The notes beneath the pieces were generated by a model. It did no database searches. It worked only from the letters and a program-made list of their open reading frames with translations, and was not told where the DNA came from. A stretch of DNA of 64,000 nt, from positions 186,001 to 250,000 of the forward strand of contig JARGOX010000007.1 in assembly GCA_029233925.1 (NCBI GenBank), read 5' to 3'. This document shows positions 26,387 to 35,676 of this stretch, piece by piece. Numbering within the stretch: position 1 is the first letter of the stretch; the number at the start of each line of letters is the position of its first letter. Source of the DNA: Rhizobiaceae bacterium. Its GTDB lineage: Bacteria; Pseudomonadota; Alphaproteobacteria; Rhizobiales; Rhizobiaceae. The position numbers and the translations under genes are program-made.

Positions 26387-27697
26387 ATGGCAGATATCTC
26401 AACGAATTTTCTTGGAATCAAATCGCCTAATCCATTCTGGCTGGCCTCGGCTCCGCCAACGGACAAGGCCTATAACGTCGAACGGGCCTTTGAAGCGGGT
26501 TGGGGCGGCGTTGTCTGGAAGACATTGGGCGAGGCCGGTCCGCCGGTTGTCAATGTCAATGGACCACGTTACGGCGCCATCTACGGGCCGGACCGTCGTT
26601 TGCTCGGGCTGAACAATATCGAATTGATTACCGATCGTGATCTGGAGATCAATCTGAAGGAAATCACCGAGGTCAAGAAACGCTGGCCGGATCGCGCGAT
26701 GATTGTTTCGCTGATGGTGCCCTGTGAAGAGGAATCATGGAAATCCATTTTGTTGCGGGTCAATGAGACCGGCGCTGATGGTATCGAGCTGAATTTCGGC
26801 TGTCCGCACGGCATGAGCGAACGCGGCATGGGGGCGGCTGTCGGCCAGGTGCCCGAATATATCGAAATGGTGTCGCGCTGGTGCAAGCAATATACCGACC
26901 TGCCGGTGATCGTGAAGCTGACGCCGAATATTACCGATGTACGCTATCCGGCGCGCGCTGCGCGAAAGGGCGGTGCGGACGCTGTTTCGCTGATCAATAC
27001 GATCAACTCGATTGTCGCTGTTGATCTGGACAATCTTGCCCCGGTCCCGACCATTGATGGCAAGGGCTCTCACGGCGGTTACTGTGGCCCGGCGGTCAAG
27101 CCGATCGCGCTGAACATGGTGGCTGAAATTGCCCGGGATGTGGAAACCCACGGCCTGCCGATTTCCGGCATCGGCGGCATCAACACCTGGCGGGACGCAG
27201 CCGAATTCATCGCGCTTGGTTGTGGCACTGTGCAGGTCTGTACGGCGGCCATGACCTATGGTTTCAAGATCGTTCAGGAAATGACCGAAGGCCTGTCCGA
27301 CTGGATGGATGAAAAGGGCTATCAGTCCCTGGAGGATTTCCAGGGCAAGGCCGTTCCCAATGTTTCGGACTGGCAATATCTCAATCTGAACTATGTGACA
27401 AAAGCGCGGATTGATCAGGATTCCTGCATCAAGTGTGGCCGGTGTCACATCGCCTGTGAGGACACGTCGCATCAGGCGATTACCAATATGGTTGATGGCG
27501 CACGCATGTTTGAAGTGATTGACGAGGAATGCGTCGGCTGCAACCTGTGTGTAAGTGTTTGCCCGGTGGAAGACTGTATCACCATGGAAACCATCAGTGG
27601 TGTTGATCCGCGCACCGGCAAGACCATTGATCCCGACTATGCCAATTGGACAACGCATCCAAACAATCCGATGGCTGTGAAGGTCGCTGCCGAATAA
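26387..27697 (+). CDS. preA: NAD-dependent dihydropyrimidine dehydrogenase subunit PreA
   Basis: This 436-residue protein has an FMN-binding dihydroorotate-dehydrogenase-like barrel (about 1-320). A C-terminal double [4Fe-4S] ferredoxin segment follows ('CIKCGRCHIACEDTSH' near 347 and 'CVGCNLCVSVCPVEDC' near 385). It binds uracil/thymine and reduces them with electrons from PreT. The active loop 'PHGMSERGMGAAVGQ' matches the mammalian enzyme, except that Val stands where the mammalian catalytic Cys is. It is in an operon with preT. Confidence 0.9.
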   Translation: MADISTNFLGIKSPNPFWLASAPPTDKAYNVERAFEAGWGGVVWKTLGEAGPPVVNVNGPRYGAIYGPDRRLLGLNNIELITDRDLEINLKEITEVKKRWPDRAMIVSLMVPCEEESWKSILLRVNETGADGIELNFGCPHGMSERGMGAAVGQVPEYIEMVSRWCKQYTDLPVIVKLTPNITDVRYPARAARKGGADAVSLINTINSIVAVDLDNLAPVPTIDGKGSHGGYCGPAVKPIALNMVAEIARDVETHGLPISGIGGINTWRDAAEFIALGCGTVQVCTAAMTYGFKIVQEMTEGLSDWMDEKGYQSLEDFQGKAVPNVSDWQYLNLNYVTKARIDQDSCIKCGRCHIACEDTSHQAITNMVDGARMFEVIDEECVGCNLCVSVCPVEDCITMETISGVDPRTGKTIDPDYANWTTHPNNPMAVKVAAE

Positions 27698-27715
27698 AAC
27701 CAGAATGTGACCCAA

Positions 27716-27741
27716 TCCCTGGCCGAGGTTTCGGCCGGGGA
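27716..27741 (+). terminator. stem-loop after preA
   Basis: An 11-pair stem (TCCCTGGCCGA with TCGGCCGGGGA, one G-T pair) with loop GGTT lies 18 bases after the preA stop. No T-run follows, so it may be a weak terminator or an mRNA 3'-end stabiliser. The next bases (27742-27748) read TTGACCA, a RutR half-site without a clear partner. Confidence 0.45.
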
Positions 27742-27840
27742 TTGACCAAAATGGCTATTGACCCGGCGTGCTCTTGACGAACCGTGTGCGTGGTGCCAAT
27801 GCACTGATGCCGATAGGAAACGGCCATGAGGGGGCGTTGG

Positions 27841-28776
27841 ATGTCTGATCGAAGCGGTGCTTTGCCGCTCTTGCCAACAGGTCTTGCGAGCGGCATGGAA
27901 AAGCTGCGCGGACATCTGGCGATGATCCTGTTTGCCGCCTTGATATCCCTGTCGTTCTCCCTTGGCTCACTGGCAGCGCCGCATATCGGTCCGGCTGCCC
28001 TCAATGCCATGCGCTTCTTTATTGCGACAATGGTGATGGGATTGGTGGTTTTTGCGCTCTATCGCCGCATTCCGCTGCCCAGGGCGCAGGCCTGGCGCTT
28101 CGGTGTGCTTGGTTCCTTGATGGCCATCTATTTTGTCACCATGTTCATGGCATTGGGCATGACCACCCCTATATCCACAGGAGCGGTGTTTACCTTGATC
28201 CCGTTGATGAGCGCCGGTTTCGGGTTTCTGTTTCTGCGCCAGACCGTGCGTCCCATCGTTCTCATCAGCCTGTTGATTGCCGGATGTGGTTCAATCTGGG
28301 TGATCTTTCGGGGCGATCTCGCGGCCATGTTGTCGTTTGATATCGGAGCGGGTGAGATTATCTTTTTCTTTGGCTGCGCCTGCCATGCAGCCTATGCGCC
28401 GCTGATCAAGAAACTGAACCGGGATGAGCCGGTCATGTTGACGACCTATTGGACGACGGTTGCCACCTGCATTGTCATTTCGGTTTACGGCGCAAGGGAA
28501 ATTGTCGCGACGGACTGGCTGTCGTTGCCCGTGGTTGCCTGGGCGTCCATTGGTTATCTTGCCATTTTCACCTCTGCCATCACGTTCTTTCTGGTGCAAT
28601 ATGCATCGATGCGACTGCCGGCCGCCAAGGTGCTTTCCTATGGCTATCTGATACCGGGGTTTATTATTCTCAATGAAGGATTTCTCGGGCACGGATGGGT
28701 AAGCTTTGCCGTCTTTGCAGGGGCCATTGTAACCGTTTTGGGATTGATCGTGGTGGCTTTCGCCCCGGATGTTTAA
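27841..28776 (+). CDS. EamA/DMT-family membrane transporter
   Basis: This 311-residue protein (ATG 27841; 27826 and 27895 are alternatives) has about ten hydrophobic helices in two repeated EamA halves, e.g. 'LAMILFAALISLSFSLGSLA' near the start and 'VVAWASIGYLAIFTSAITFF' in the second half. DMT transporters export or import small metabolites. Its position between preA and rutR suggests export of a pyrimidine-pathway intermediate, but this is only inference from context. Confidence 0.8.
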   Translation: MSDRSGALPLLPTGLASGMEKLRGHLAMILFAALISLSFSLGSLAAPHIGPAALNAMRFFIATMVMGLVVFALYRRIPLPRAQAWRFGVLGSLMAIYFVTMFMALGMTTPISTGAVFTLIPLMSAGFGFLFLRQTVRPIVLISLLIAGCGSIWVIFRGDLAAMLSFDIGAGEIIFFFGCACHAAYAPLIKKLNRDEPVMLTTYWTTVATCIVISVYGAREIVATDWLSLPVVAWASIGYLAIFTSAITFFLVQYASMRLPAAKVLSYGYLIPGFIILNEGFLGHGWVSFAVFAGAIVTVLGLIVVAFAPDV

Positions 28777-28831
28777 TCGGGTCTGGACAGATATTGTCTT
28801 CAAATTCTGGAAGAAATGAAAAGGGTGCATG

Positions 28832-29815
28832 ATGGAACTAAGACAGCTTGGTGATAACGGACCAAAGGTCGGCGCGATCGGCCTTGGATGCATGAGTTTT
28901 GCCGGCTTTTATGGCATGGCCAGCGAAGAGGAATCACACAAAACGCTGGCAAAGGCCCTGGATCTGGGCGTCACGCATCTGGATACGGCCGAACGATATG
29001 GGGATGGTAAATCGGAAGAGATCATCGGACGTTTCATCAAGGATCATCCCAACCGGTTCACCATTGCCACCAAGGGCGGCATTCTGACGCAACCGGTGCG
29101 CGCTTTCGACAATTCCGAAGCCGGTCTGCGCCGTGCCCTGGAAGGCTCGCTCAAGCGCCTTGGCGTCGACCATGTCGACCTTTACTACGTCCACCGGCGT
29201 GAGCAGGAACGGCCGATTGAGGAGGTGACCGAAACCATGGCTGCCTTCGTGAAGGAAGGCAAAATCGGCGGAATCGGATTTTCCGAGATTTCCCCTTCGT
29301 CGTTGCGCCGCGCAGCCTCCGTTCATCCCATCCGTGCGGTGCAGAGCGAGTATTCGCTGTGGTCACGCATGCCGGAGATCGGTCTGATACGGGCCTGCAG
29401 GGAACTCGGCACGGCCTTTGTGGCCTTTTCACCGCTTGGCCGCGGTATATTCAACGAAAAATTCCTCGATACGGCAGCTCTTGGACCGATGGATTTCCGC
29501 CGGGTGAACCCCCGCTTCGAAGAACCCAATTTCACGCTCAATTGCGAAGCCATCGCGAGGTTCAATGATTATGCCCGCAGTCAGGGGATGACATCCGCAA
29601 CCATGGCGCTGGCCTGGGTGCTGCATCAGGCGCCGCATATCATTGCCATACCGGGAACCCGCTCACCCGAACACCTGGAGCAGGATGCGGCGGGCGGTTC
29701 GGTCAAGTTGACTGAGGCACAATGCTGGGAGATAGACCGCCTGCTGCCGCCCGGTTTTGCCCATGGCGACCGCTATTCCTACACCCAGTTGCAGGGTGTC
29801 GAGCGTTATTGCTGA
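28832..29815 (+). CDS. aldo/keto reductase
   Basis: This 327-residue TIM-barrel oxidoreductase has the AKR tetrad visible: Asp and Tyr in 'HLDTAERYGDGKSEE', Lys in 'FTIATKGG' and His in 'DLYYVHRREQ'. The C-terminal NADPH site is 'IPGTRSPEHLEQD'. ATG 28832 is preferred over 28829 because it is better spaced from AAAAGGG. In E. coli the toxic product malonic semialdehyde is reduced by RutE/YdfG; this AKR could do the same here, but no sequence feature proves it. Confidence 0.8.
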   Translation: MELRQLGDNGPKVGAIGLGCMSFAGFYGMASEEESHKTLAKALDLGVTHLDTAERYGDGKSEEIIGRFIKDHPNRFTIATKGGILTQPVRAFDNSEAGLRRALEGSLKRLGVDHVDLYYVHRREQERPIEEVTETMAAFVKEGKIGGIGFSEISPSSLRRAASVHPIRAVQSEYSLWSRMPEIGLIRACRELGTAFVAFSPLGRGIFNEKFLDTAALGPMDFRRVNPRFEEPNFTLNCEAIARFNDYARSQGMTSATMALAWVLHQAPHIIAIPGTRSPEHLEQDAAGGSVKLTEAQCWEIDRLLPPGFAHGDRYSYTQLQGVERYC

Positions 29816-29820
29816 GAAAA

Positions 29821-30447
29821 CTAACGCGGCATGATCCCGTTGAGCAGGATGGTCAGAATGCTGTCGGCAGCCTTGTCGAAGAAATCCGCTTTGGCGGTTT
29901 CTTCCGGCAGGATGGCGCGGACCTGCACGTCGAAATCGGCATAGTGCTGGGTCGTTGCCCAGATCATGAAGATGAGATGATAGGGATCCACCGGGGCAAG
30001 CTTGCCTGCGGCGATCCAGTCCGCGATGACGCCGGCCTTTTCGTCGACCAGCCTTTTCAGGTTGGATTTGAGGAATTTTTGAATGGAAGGTGCGCCATGC
30101 AGGATTTCATTGGCGAAAAGCTGTGATCTTTCAGGTTGCTGCGCGGACATCTTGAGTTTTTGAATCGTGTATTTTCGCAATTCCTCGACCGGGTCTCCTG
30201 CCGGATCGATATCCTTGAAGGGGGCCAGCCAGTCTTCCAGGGTCTTTTCCAGGACGGTGACGTAAATGTCGTCCTTGCGCGGGAAATAATATAGCAGGTT
30301 GGGTTTCGACATGCCTGCTTTTTCGGCAATCTGGTCAATTGTTGAACCGCGAAACCCATAGGCGGAAAAGACCTCGAGAGCGGCATCAAGAATGATGCTC
30401 CGATTGATTCCCTGAATGCGTGTTTGCTTGTTACTGTTTCCGGTCAT
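29821..30447 (-). CDS. rutR: TetR-family pyrimidine regulator RutR
   Basis: This 208-residue protein has an N-terminal HTH ('STIDQIAEKAGMSKPNLLYYFPRKDD', about 35-60). Its ligand domain shares with E. coli RutR, from memory, the near-identical stretch 'LAPVDPYHLIFMIWATTQHYADF'. RutR releases its operators when uracil or thymine binds. It is convergent with the aldo/keto reductase gene (5 bases between the stops) and divergent from the aminotransferase gene, with a RutR-like operator in the 249-base gap. Confidence 0.88.
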   Translation of the reverse strand: MTGNSNKQTRIQGINRSIILDAALEVFSAYGFRGSTIDQIAEKAGMSKPNLLYYFPRKDDIYVTVLEKTLEDWLAPFKDIDPAGDPVEELRKYTIQKLKMSAQQPERSQLFANEILHGAPSIQKFLKSNLKRLVDEKAGVIADWIAAGKLAPVDPYHLIFMIWATTQHYADFDVQVRAILPEETAKADFFDKAADSILTILLNGIMPR

Positions 30448-30602
30448 AAATTGTTAGTTTCATTGTTGTTAATGGCCTGAAGGTTGCTCATCGCGGGTGA
30501 CAAGCCATGCTACAGCTTTGCGCCGGGTGCAAGCCCTCTATAATCCTGCTTGTGCCCAAAAATTGGTCTTGACCGTCTCGGGTCGCTCTTCTAGCCTACA
30601 TT

Positions 30603-30618
30603 TTGACCATTCAGTCAA
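30603..30618 (+). promoter_or_regulatory. RutR operator between rutR and the aminotransferase gene
   Basis: TTGACCATTCAGTCAA matches the RutR consensus TTGACCANNTGGTCAA at 12 of 14 defined positions and is nearly palindromic. It lies 79-94 bases before the aminotransferase start and about 155 bases from the rutR start, so it can control both divergent genes. Confidence 0.6.
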
Positions 30619-30696
30619 GTTTTTGCAATTGCTCTGGTTGGCGGCCCGACAATTGACTAGTCTTCAGGCTCGCCTGTCCAGTGAGAGGTTTCCGGT

Positions 30697-32019
30697 ATGA
30701 ATGCCCCCGTTACGACAAACAATCTAGACGCGTTCTGGATGCCCTTTACGGCCAATCGCCAGTTCAAGAAAAACCCCCGGATGTTTGTGGGCGCTGACCG
30801 CATGCATTACACCACCTCTGATGGACGCCAGGTTCTGGACGGCACCGCCGGCCTTTGGTGCGTCAATGCCGGTCACAATCGGCCAAGGATTGTCGAGGCC
30901 ATTCAAAAGCAGGCCGCTGAGCTGGACTATGCGCCGGCGTTCCAGATGGGCCATCACAAGGCGTTTGAGCTGGCTTCAAAACTGGTGCAATTGACGCCGC
31001 CCGGCCTTGATCACGTCATGTACACCAATTCGGGTTCGGAATCGGTTGAAACGGCATTGAAGACCGCCATTGCCTACCACCGGGTCAAGGGCGACGGTTC
31101 GCGCTTCCGGCTGATCGGCCGCGAACGCGGCTATCATGGCGTCAATTTTGGCGGCATATCGGTGGGCGGTATTGTTCCCAACCGCAAGATGTTCGGCACA
31201 TTGCTGACCGGTGTGGATCATATGCGCCATACGCATGATCTGGCGCGCAACGCCTTTACCCGCGAAGTGCCGGAACACGGCGTCGAACTGGCCGATGATC
31301 TGGAGCGTATCGTTGCCCTGCATGATGCCTCGACCATTGCTGCCGTTATCGTCGAGCCTGTGGCCGGCTCCACCGGCGTGCTGCTGCCGCCCAAGGGCTA
31401 TCTGCAGAAGCTGCGCTCGATTTGCGACAAACACGGCATTCTGCTGATTTTTGATGAGGTCATCACCGGCTTTGGTCGCCTTGGAACACCTTTTGCACCG
31501 GACTATTTCGGTGTTGTTCCCGACATCATGATCACCGCCAAGGGATTGACCAATGGGGTGATTCCGATGGGCGCGGTGTTTGTGACCAATGAAATTCATG
31601 ATGCCTTCATGAACGGCCCGGAACACATGATCGAGTTTTTCCACGGCTATACCTATTCCGGCAACCCGATGGCCTGCGCCACCGCTCTGGCGACGCTTGA
31701 GACCTATCGGGAAGAGGGGCTGTTGACCCGCGGTGCGGAATTGTCGTCCTATTGGGAGGATGCGCTGCATTCCCTCAAGGGGCTGCCGCATGTGATTGAT
31801 GTGCGCAACATCGGCCTGATCGGCGCCATCGAACTGGAGCCGATTGCAGGCGAGCCGACCAAGCGCGCATTTGCGGCGTTTCTGGATGCCTATGAAAAGG
31901 GCTTGCTGATCCGGACAACGGGGGACATCATTGCGCTGTCGCCACCGCTGATTATCGAGAAGCAAGAGATTGACTTCATCGTCGACAAACTTCGTGACGT
32001 TTTGACATCGCTGAACTGA
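30697..32019 (+). CDS. omega-amino acid (beta-alanine):pyruvate aminotransferase
   Basis: This 440-residue class-III aminotransferase has its PLP lysine at residue 282 in 'ITAKGLTNGVIPMGAV', preceded by 'LIFDEVITGFGR'. The N-terminus 'FWMPFTANRQFKKNPRMFV' is typical of beta-alanine:pyruvate and related omega-transaminases. In this cluster it should convert beta-alanine (from uracil) and 3-aminoisobutyrate (from thymine) to the semialdehydes, with pyruvate as acceptor. It heads the RutR-controlled run aminotransferase, beta-ureidopropionase, hydA and the ABC genes. Confidence 0.85.
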   Translation: MNAPVTTNNLDAFWMPFTANRQFKKNPRMFVGADRMHYTTSDGRQVLDGTAGLWCVNAGHNRPRIVEAIQKQAAELDYAPAFQMGHHKAFELASKLVQLTPPGLDHVMYTNSGSESVETALKTAIAYHRVKGDGSRFRLIGRERGYHGVNFGGISVGGIVPNRKMFGTLLTGVDHMRHTHDLARNAFTREVPEHGVELADDLERIVALHDASTIAAVIVEPVAGSTGVLLPPKGYLQKLRSICDKHGILLIFDEVITGFGRLGTPFAPDYFGVVPDIMITAKGLTNGVIPMGAVFVTNEIHDAFMNGPEHMIEFFHGYTYSGNPMACATALATLETYREEGLLTRGAELSSYWEDALHSLKGLPHVIDVRNIGLIGAIELEPIAGEPTKRAFAAFLDAYEKGLLIRTTGDIIALSPPLIIEKQEIDFIVDKLRDVLTSLN

Positions 32020-32050
32020 TATTGACAAATACCAAGCAAGGAGCACACCG

Positions 32051-33298
32051 ATGACGCTAACTGGAAACATGAGGATCAACGGTGATCGCCTGTGGGATGC
32101 CATCATGGACATGGCAAAGATCGGCCCCGGCGTGCGCGGCGGCAACAATCGTCAGACAGTGACGGATGACGATGCCACGGGGCGGGCGCTGTTTCAAAAG
32201 TGGTGCGAAGACGCCGGCATGACCATGGGCGTCGACCAGATGGGCAATATGTTCTTTCGCCGCGAGGGAACCGATCCCGATGCTCTGCCGGTCTATGTGG
32301 GTAGTCATCTGGACACCCAGCCGACCGGCGGAAAATATGACGGCGTTTTGGGTGTGCTGGGCGGGCTTGAAATTATCCGCACCCTCAATGACCTGAACGT
32401 CAAAACCAGACACCCCATCGTTGTGGTCAACTGGACCAATGAGGAAGGCACGCGCTTTGCCCCGGCGATGCTGGGCTCGGGTGTTTTTGCCGGCATGCAT
32501 GACCTGCAATGGGCCTATGACCGCGAAGACGCCGAAGGCAAGAAATTCGGTGACGAACTGGTGCGGATTGGCTGGCGCGGCGACGAGGAAGTGGGCGCCC
32601 GCAAGATTCACGCAATGTTTGAACTTCATATTGAGCAGGGACCCATCCTGGAGGCCGAAAACAAGGAAATTGGCGTGGTAACCCACGGCCAGGGACTTTG
32701 GTGGCTGCAGGTCACGCTGACGGGCAAGGACAGCCATACGGGCTCGACCCCCATGTCGATGCGCAAGAATGCCGGTCTCGGCATGGCCCGGATTACCGAA
32801 CTTGTGCATGAAATCGCCATGGCCAACCAGCCCGAAGCGGTTGGCGCCATCGGCCATTGCGATGTCTATCCCAATTCTCGCAACGTGATCCCGGGAAAGG
32901 TGGTTTTCACCATCGATTTCCGCACCCCGCATCAGGACATTCTGGACGGTATGAAAGCGCGGCTGGAAGCCGAAGCGCCGAAAATCGCCAAGGATCTGGG
33001 GCTTGGCATCGAAATCGAAGCCGTCGGGCATTTTGACCCGGTCACCTTCGACGAAACCTGTGTGGCGGCGGTCCGCAATGCCGCCGAAAGCCTTGGCTAT
33101 TCGCATCGCGACATCATTTCCGGCGCCGGGCATGATGCCTGCTGGGTCAACCGTCTGGCGCCGACAGCCATGGTCATGTGCCCCTGTGTGGATGGGCTCA
33201 GCCATAATGAAGACGAAGAGATCTCGCCCGCATGGGCGACAGCGGGAACCGACGTGTTGTTTCACGCCGTCGTGGAAACCGCTGAAATCGTAGAATAG
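32051..33298 (+). CDS. beta-ureidopropionase / N-carbamoyl-beta-alanine amidohydrolase (M20 type)
   Basis: This 415-residue zinc amidohydrolase of the allantoate amidohydrolase / N-carbamoyl amino acid hydrolase family has metal-site motifs 'GSHLDTQPTGGKYDGVLG', 'NWTNEEGTRFAP', 'ELHIEQGP' and 'SGAGHDACWVN'. It hydrolyses N-carbamoyl-beta-alanine to beta-alanine, CO2 and ammonia, the third step of reductive pyrimidine breakdown. Sequence alone cannot exclude an N-carbamoyl-L-amino acid or allantoate substrate; the neighbours (hydA and the aminotransferase) decide it. Confidence 0.85.
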   Translation: MTLTGNMRINGDRLWDAIMDMAKIGPGVRGGNNRQTVTDDDATGRALFQKWCEDAGMTMGVDQMGNMFFRREGTDPDALPVYVGSHLDTQPTGGKYDGVLGVLGGLEIIRTLNDLNVKTRHPIVVVNWTNEEGTRFAPAMLGSGVFAGMHDLQWAYDREDAEGKKFGDELVRIGWRGDEEVGARKIHAMFELHIEQGPILEAENKEIGVVTHGQGLWWLQVTLTGKDSHTGSTPMSMRKNAGLGMARITELVHEIAMANQPEAVGAIGHCDVYPNSRNVIPGKVVFTIDFRTPHQDILDGMKARLEAEAPKIAKDLGLGIEIEAVGHFDPVTFDETCVAAVRNAAESLGYSHRDIISGAGHDACWVNRLAPTAMVMCPCVDGLSHNEDEEISPAWATAGTDVLFHAVVETAEIVE

Positions 33299-33313
33299 GC
33301 CTTGGAGGGCAAC

Positions 33314-34771
33314 ATGAGCAGCACGATTATCAAGGGCGGCACAATCGTGACCGCCGATCTGACCTATAGCGCGGATGTCAAGATCGAGCATGGCATCATC
33401 ACCGAAATCGGGCCGGATCTTTCCGGTGATACAGTGCTGGATGCGGCGGGTTGTTTCGTAATGCCGGGCGGCATTGATCCCCATACCCATCTGGAAATGC
33501 CCTTCATGGGAACCTATTCCACCGATGATTTCGAAAGCGGCACACGCGCAGCGCTTGCTGGCGGCACGACAATGGTCGTCGATTTCGCCCTGCCGTCGCC
33601 CGGTCAGTCGCTGCTTGAAGCGATCCAGATGTGGGACAACAAGTCCACCCGCGCCAATTGCGACTATTCCTTCCACATGGCGATCACCTGGTGGGGGGAA
33701 CAGGTCTTCAATGAAATGGAGACGGTTGTGCGCGAAAAGGGCATCAATACGTTCAAGCATTTCATGGCCTACAAGGGCGCGCTCATGGTAGATGATGATG
33801 AGATGTTCTCATCCTTCCAGCGTTGTGCGGAATTGGGCGCCTTGCCGCTGGTGCATGCGGAAAACGGCGATGTCGTTGCCCAGTTGCAGGCGAAACTGTT
33901 GGCCGAAGGCAACAATGGACCGGAGGCACATGCCTATTCCCGTCCTGCCGAAGTGGAAGGCGAGGCCACCAACCGCGCCATCATGATTGCCGATATGGCC
34001 GGCGTTCCGCTCTATGTGGTGCACACATCCTCGGAACAGGCGCATGAAGCCATTCGCCGCGCCCGTCAAAACGGCATCCGTGTCTATGGCGAGCCGCTGA
34101 TCCAGCATCTCACCTTGGACGACAGCGAATATCAAAACTCCGATTGGGACCATTCGGCCCGCCGCGTCATGTCGCCGCCGTTCCGCAACAAGAAGCATCA
34201 GGACTCGCTTTGGGCCGGGCTGGCGTCCGGTTCGCTGCAGGTCGTGGCGACGGATCATTGCGCCTTCTCGACGGAACAGAAACGCTACGGCGTCGGCGAT
34301 TTCACCAAGATTCCCAACGGCACCGGCGGTCTGGAAGACCGCATGCCTATGTTGTGGACCTATGGTGTCGCAACCGGCCGTCTGACGATGAACGAATTTG
34401 TCGCGGTCACCTCAACCAATATCGCCAAGATATTGAATGTCTATCCGAAAAAGGGCGCCATCCTGGTTGGCGCCGATGCCGATATCGTGGTCTGGGATCC
34501 GACGCTGGAAAAGACCATCAGCGCCACCGGCCAGCAATCGGCCATCGACTACAATGTCTTTGAAGGCAAGCAGGTCAAGGGCCTGCCGCGTTTCACGCTC
34601 AGCCGTGGCCACGTGGCTATCGAAGAGGGTGCCATCAAGACGCGGGAAGGGCACGGCGAATTTGTCAAACGCGCGCCGTTCCAGGCCGTCAACAAGGCAC
34701 TGTCGCAGTGGAAAGACGTCACGGCCCCCCGCAAGGTGCAGCGCACCGGCATTCCGGCAAGTGGGGTGTAA
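33314..34771 (+). CDS. hydA: dihydropyrimidinase
   Basis: ATG 33314, 5 bases after GGAGG, gives 485 residues. The amidohydrolase-fold zinc ligands are in 'GGIDPHTHLEMPF' (near 54), the carboxylated Lys in 'HFMAYKGALMV' (near 155), His in 'LVHAENGD' and 'VVHTSSEQA', and Asp in 'VVATDHCAF'. It opens the ring of dihydrouracil/dihydrothymine. The C-terminal 'FKRAP'-like end ('FVKRAPFQAVNKALSQWK') is usual in bacterial hydantoinases/dihydropyrimidinases. An ABC operon follows 59 bases downstream. Confidence 0.92.
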   Translation: MSSTIIKGGTIVTADLTYSADVKIEHGIITEIGPDLSGDTVLDAAGCFVMPGGIDPHTHLEMPFMGTYSTDDFESGTRAALAGGTTMVVDFALPSPGQSLLEAIQMWDNKSTRANCDYSFHMAITWWGEQVFNEMETVVREKGINTFKHFMAYKGALMVDDDEMFSSFQRCAELGALPLVHAENGDVVAQLQAKLLAEGNNGPEAHAYSRPAEVEGEATNRAIMIADMAGVPLYVVHTSSEQAHEAIRRARQNGIRVYGEPLIQHLTLDDSEYQNSDWDHSARRVMSPPFRNKKHQDSLWAGLASGSLQVVATDHCAFSTEQKRYGVGDFTKIPNGTGGLEDRMPMLWTYGVATGRLTMNEFVAVTSTNIAKILNVYPKKGAILVGADADIVVWDPTLEKTISATGQQSAIDYNVFEGKQVKGLPRFTLSRGHVAIEEGAIKTREGHGEFVKRAPFQAVNKALSQWKDVTAPRKVQRTGIPASGV

Positions 34772-34830
34772 TGCATGGCATTGACGTTTTCCTCCAGCGC
34801 TGACCCGATCCGTGGCGGGGGATTGACCGC

Positions 34831-35610
34831 ATGAGTGTGGTCATTGAAGCCAAGGGCCTGGATCTGACATTCGGCACCGGTGAAGGTGCGGTCCATGCAT
34901 TGGCCGATATCGACCTGTCGATCGAGAGCGGCGAATTTGTCTCTCTCATCGGGCCGTCGGGCTGTGGCAAGACCACGCTTCTGCGGGTGATTGCGGATCT
35001 TGAAAAGCCCACCGGCGGCACGATTTCGGTCAATGGCGTTTCGCCGGAGGCGGCGCGTCTGGCCCGTGCCTATGGCTATGTGTTCCAGGCCGCTGCTCTC
35101 TATCCGTGGCGTACCATTGCCGGCAATATTTCCCTGCCATTGGAAGTGATGGGGATGTCGAAAGCCGACCGCCAGCAACGTATCGCAAAGAACATGGAAC
35201 TGGTGAACCTGACGGGTTTCGAGAAGAAATTTCCCTGGCAATTGTCCGGCGGCATGCAGCAGCGCGCCTCCATCGCGCGGGCGCTGTCGTTTGATCCCGA
35301 CATGCTGTTGATGGATGAGCCCTTCGGCGCGCTGGATGAAATCGTCCGTGATCATCTCAATGAGCAATTGCTGAAGCTGTGGGCCCAGACGAAAAAGACG
35401 GTCGTCTTCGTGACGCATTCGATACCCGAGGCCGTCTTCCTGTCGACACGCATTGTCGTCATGAGCCCGCGACCGGGCCGGATCCACGAGGTGATCGACT
35501 GCGATCTGGGCGACGACCGGCCGCTGGATATCAGGGAGACCCCGAAATTTCTGGAAATCGCCCATCGCGTGCGCGAGGGGCTGCGGTTGGGGCATTCCTA
35601 TGAAGATTGA
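34831..35610 (+). CDS. ABC transporter ATP-binding protein (SsuB/TauB/ThiZ type)
   Basis: This 259-residue ATPase has Walker A 'GPSGCGKTTLLR' near residue 43, the signature 'LSGGMQQRASIARAL' near 138 and Walker B 'LLMDEPFGALDEI' near 158, typical of nitrate/sulfonate/pyrimidine importers. It opens the four-gene transporter module of the pyrimidine cluster. Its last codons and stop lie inside a 24-base tandem duplication (35597-35644). Confidence 0.87.
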   Translation: MSVVIEAKGLDLTFGTGEGAVHALADIDLSIESGEFVSLIGPSGCGKTTLLRVIADLEKPTGGTISVNGVSPEAARLARAYGYVFQAAALYPWRTIAGNISLPLEVMGMSKADRQQRIAKNMELVNLTGFEKKFPWQLSGGMQQRASIARALSFDPDMLLMDEPFGALDEIVRDHLNEQLLKLWAQTKKTVVFVTHSIPEAVFLSTRIVVMSPRPGRIHEVIDCDLGDDRPLDIRETPKFLEIAHRVREGLRLGHSYED

Positions 35611-35644
35611 TGATTGCTGGCCTATGAAGATTGATGATCGCTGG
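35597..35644 (+). repeat. 24-base tandem duplication
   Basis: Two adjacent 24-base units (35597-35620 and 35621-35644) differ at one base. The first contains the final codons and stop of the ABC ATPase gene, so the second is an untranslated copy in the short spacer before the permease gene. Confidence 0.9.
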
Positions 35645-35676
35645 CCAATGTTCACATTCAAACGAAAGGCCGTTTG

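Noticed and set aside
27742-27765. Full RutR operator before the EamA transporter gene
   Set aside because: Only one TTGACCA half-site; the other half has wrong spacing and sequence.
32057-33760. 567-codon minus-strand open frame opposite the ureidopropionase and hydA genes
   Set aside because: Shadow of two well-recognised amidohydrolases; no domain seen.
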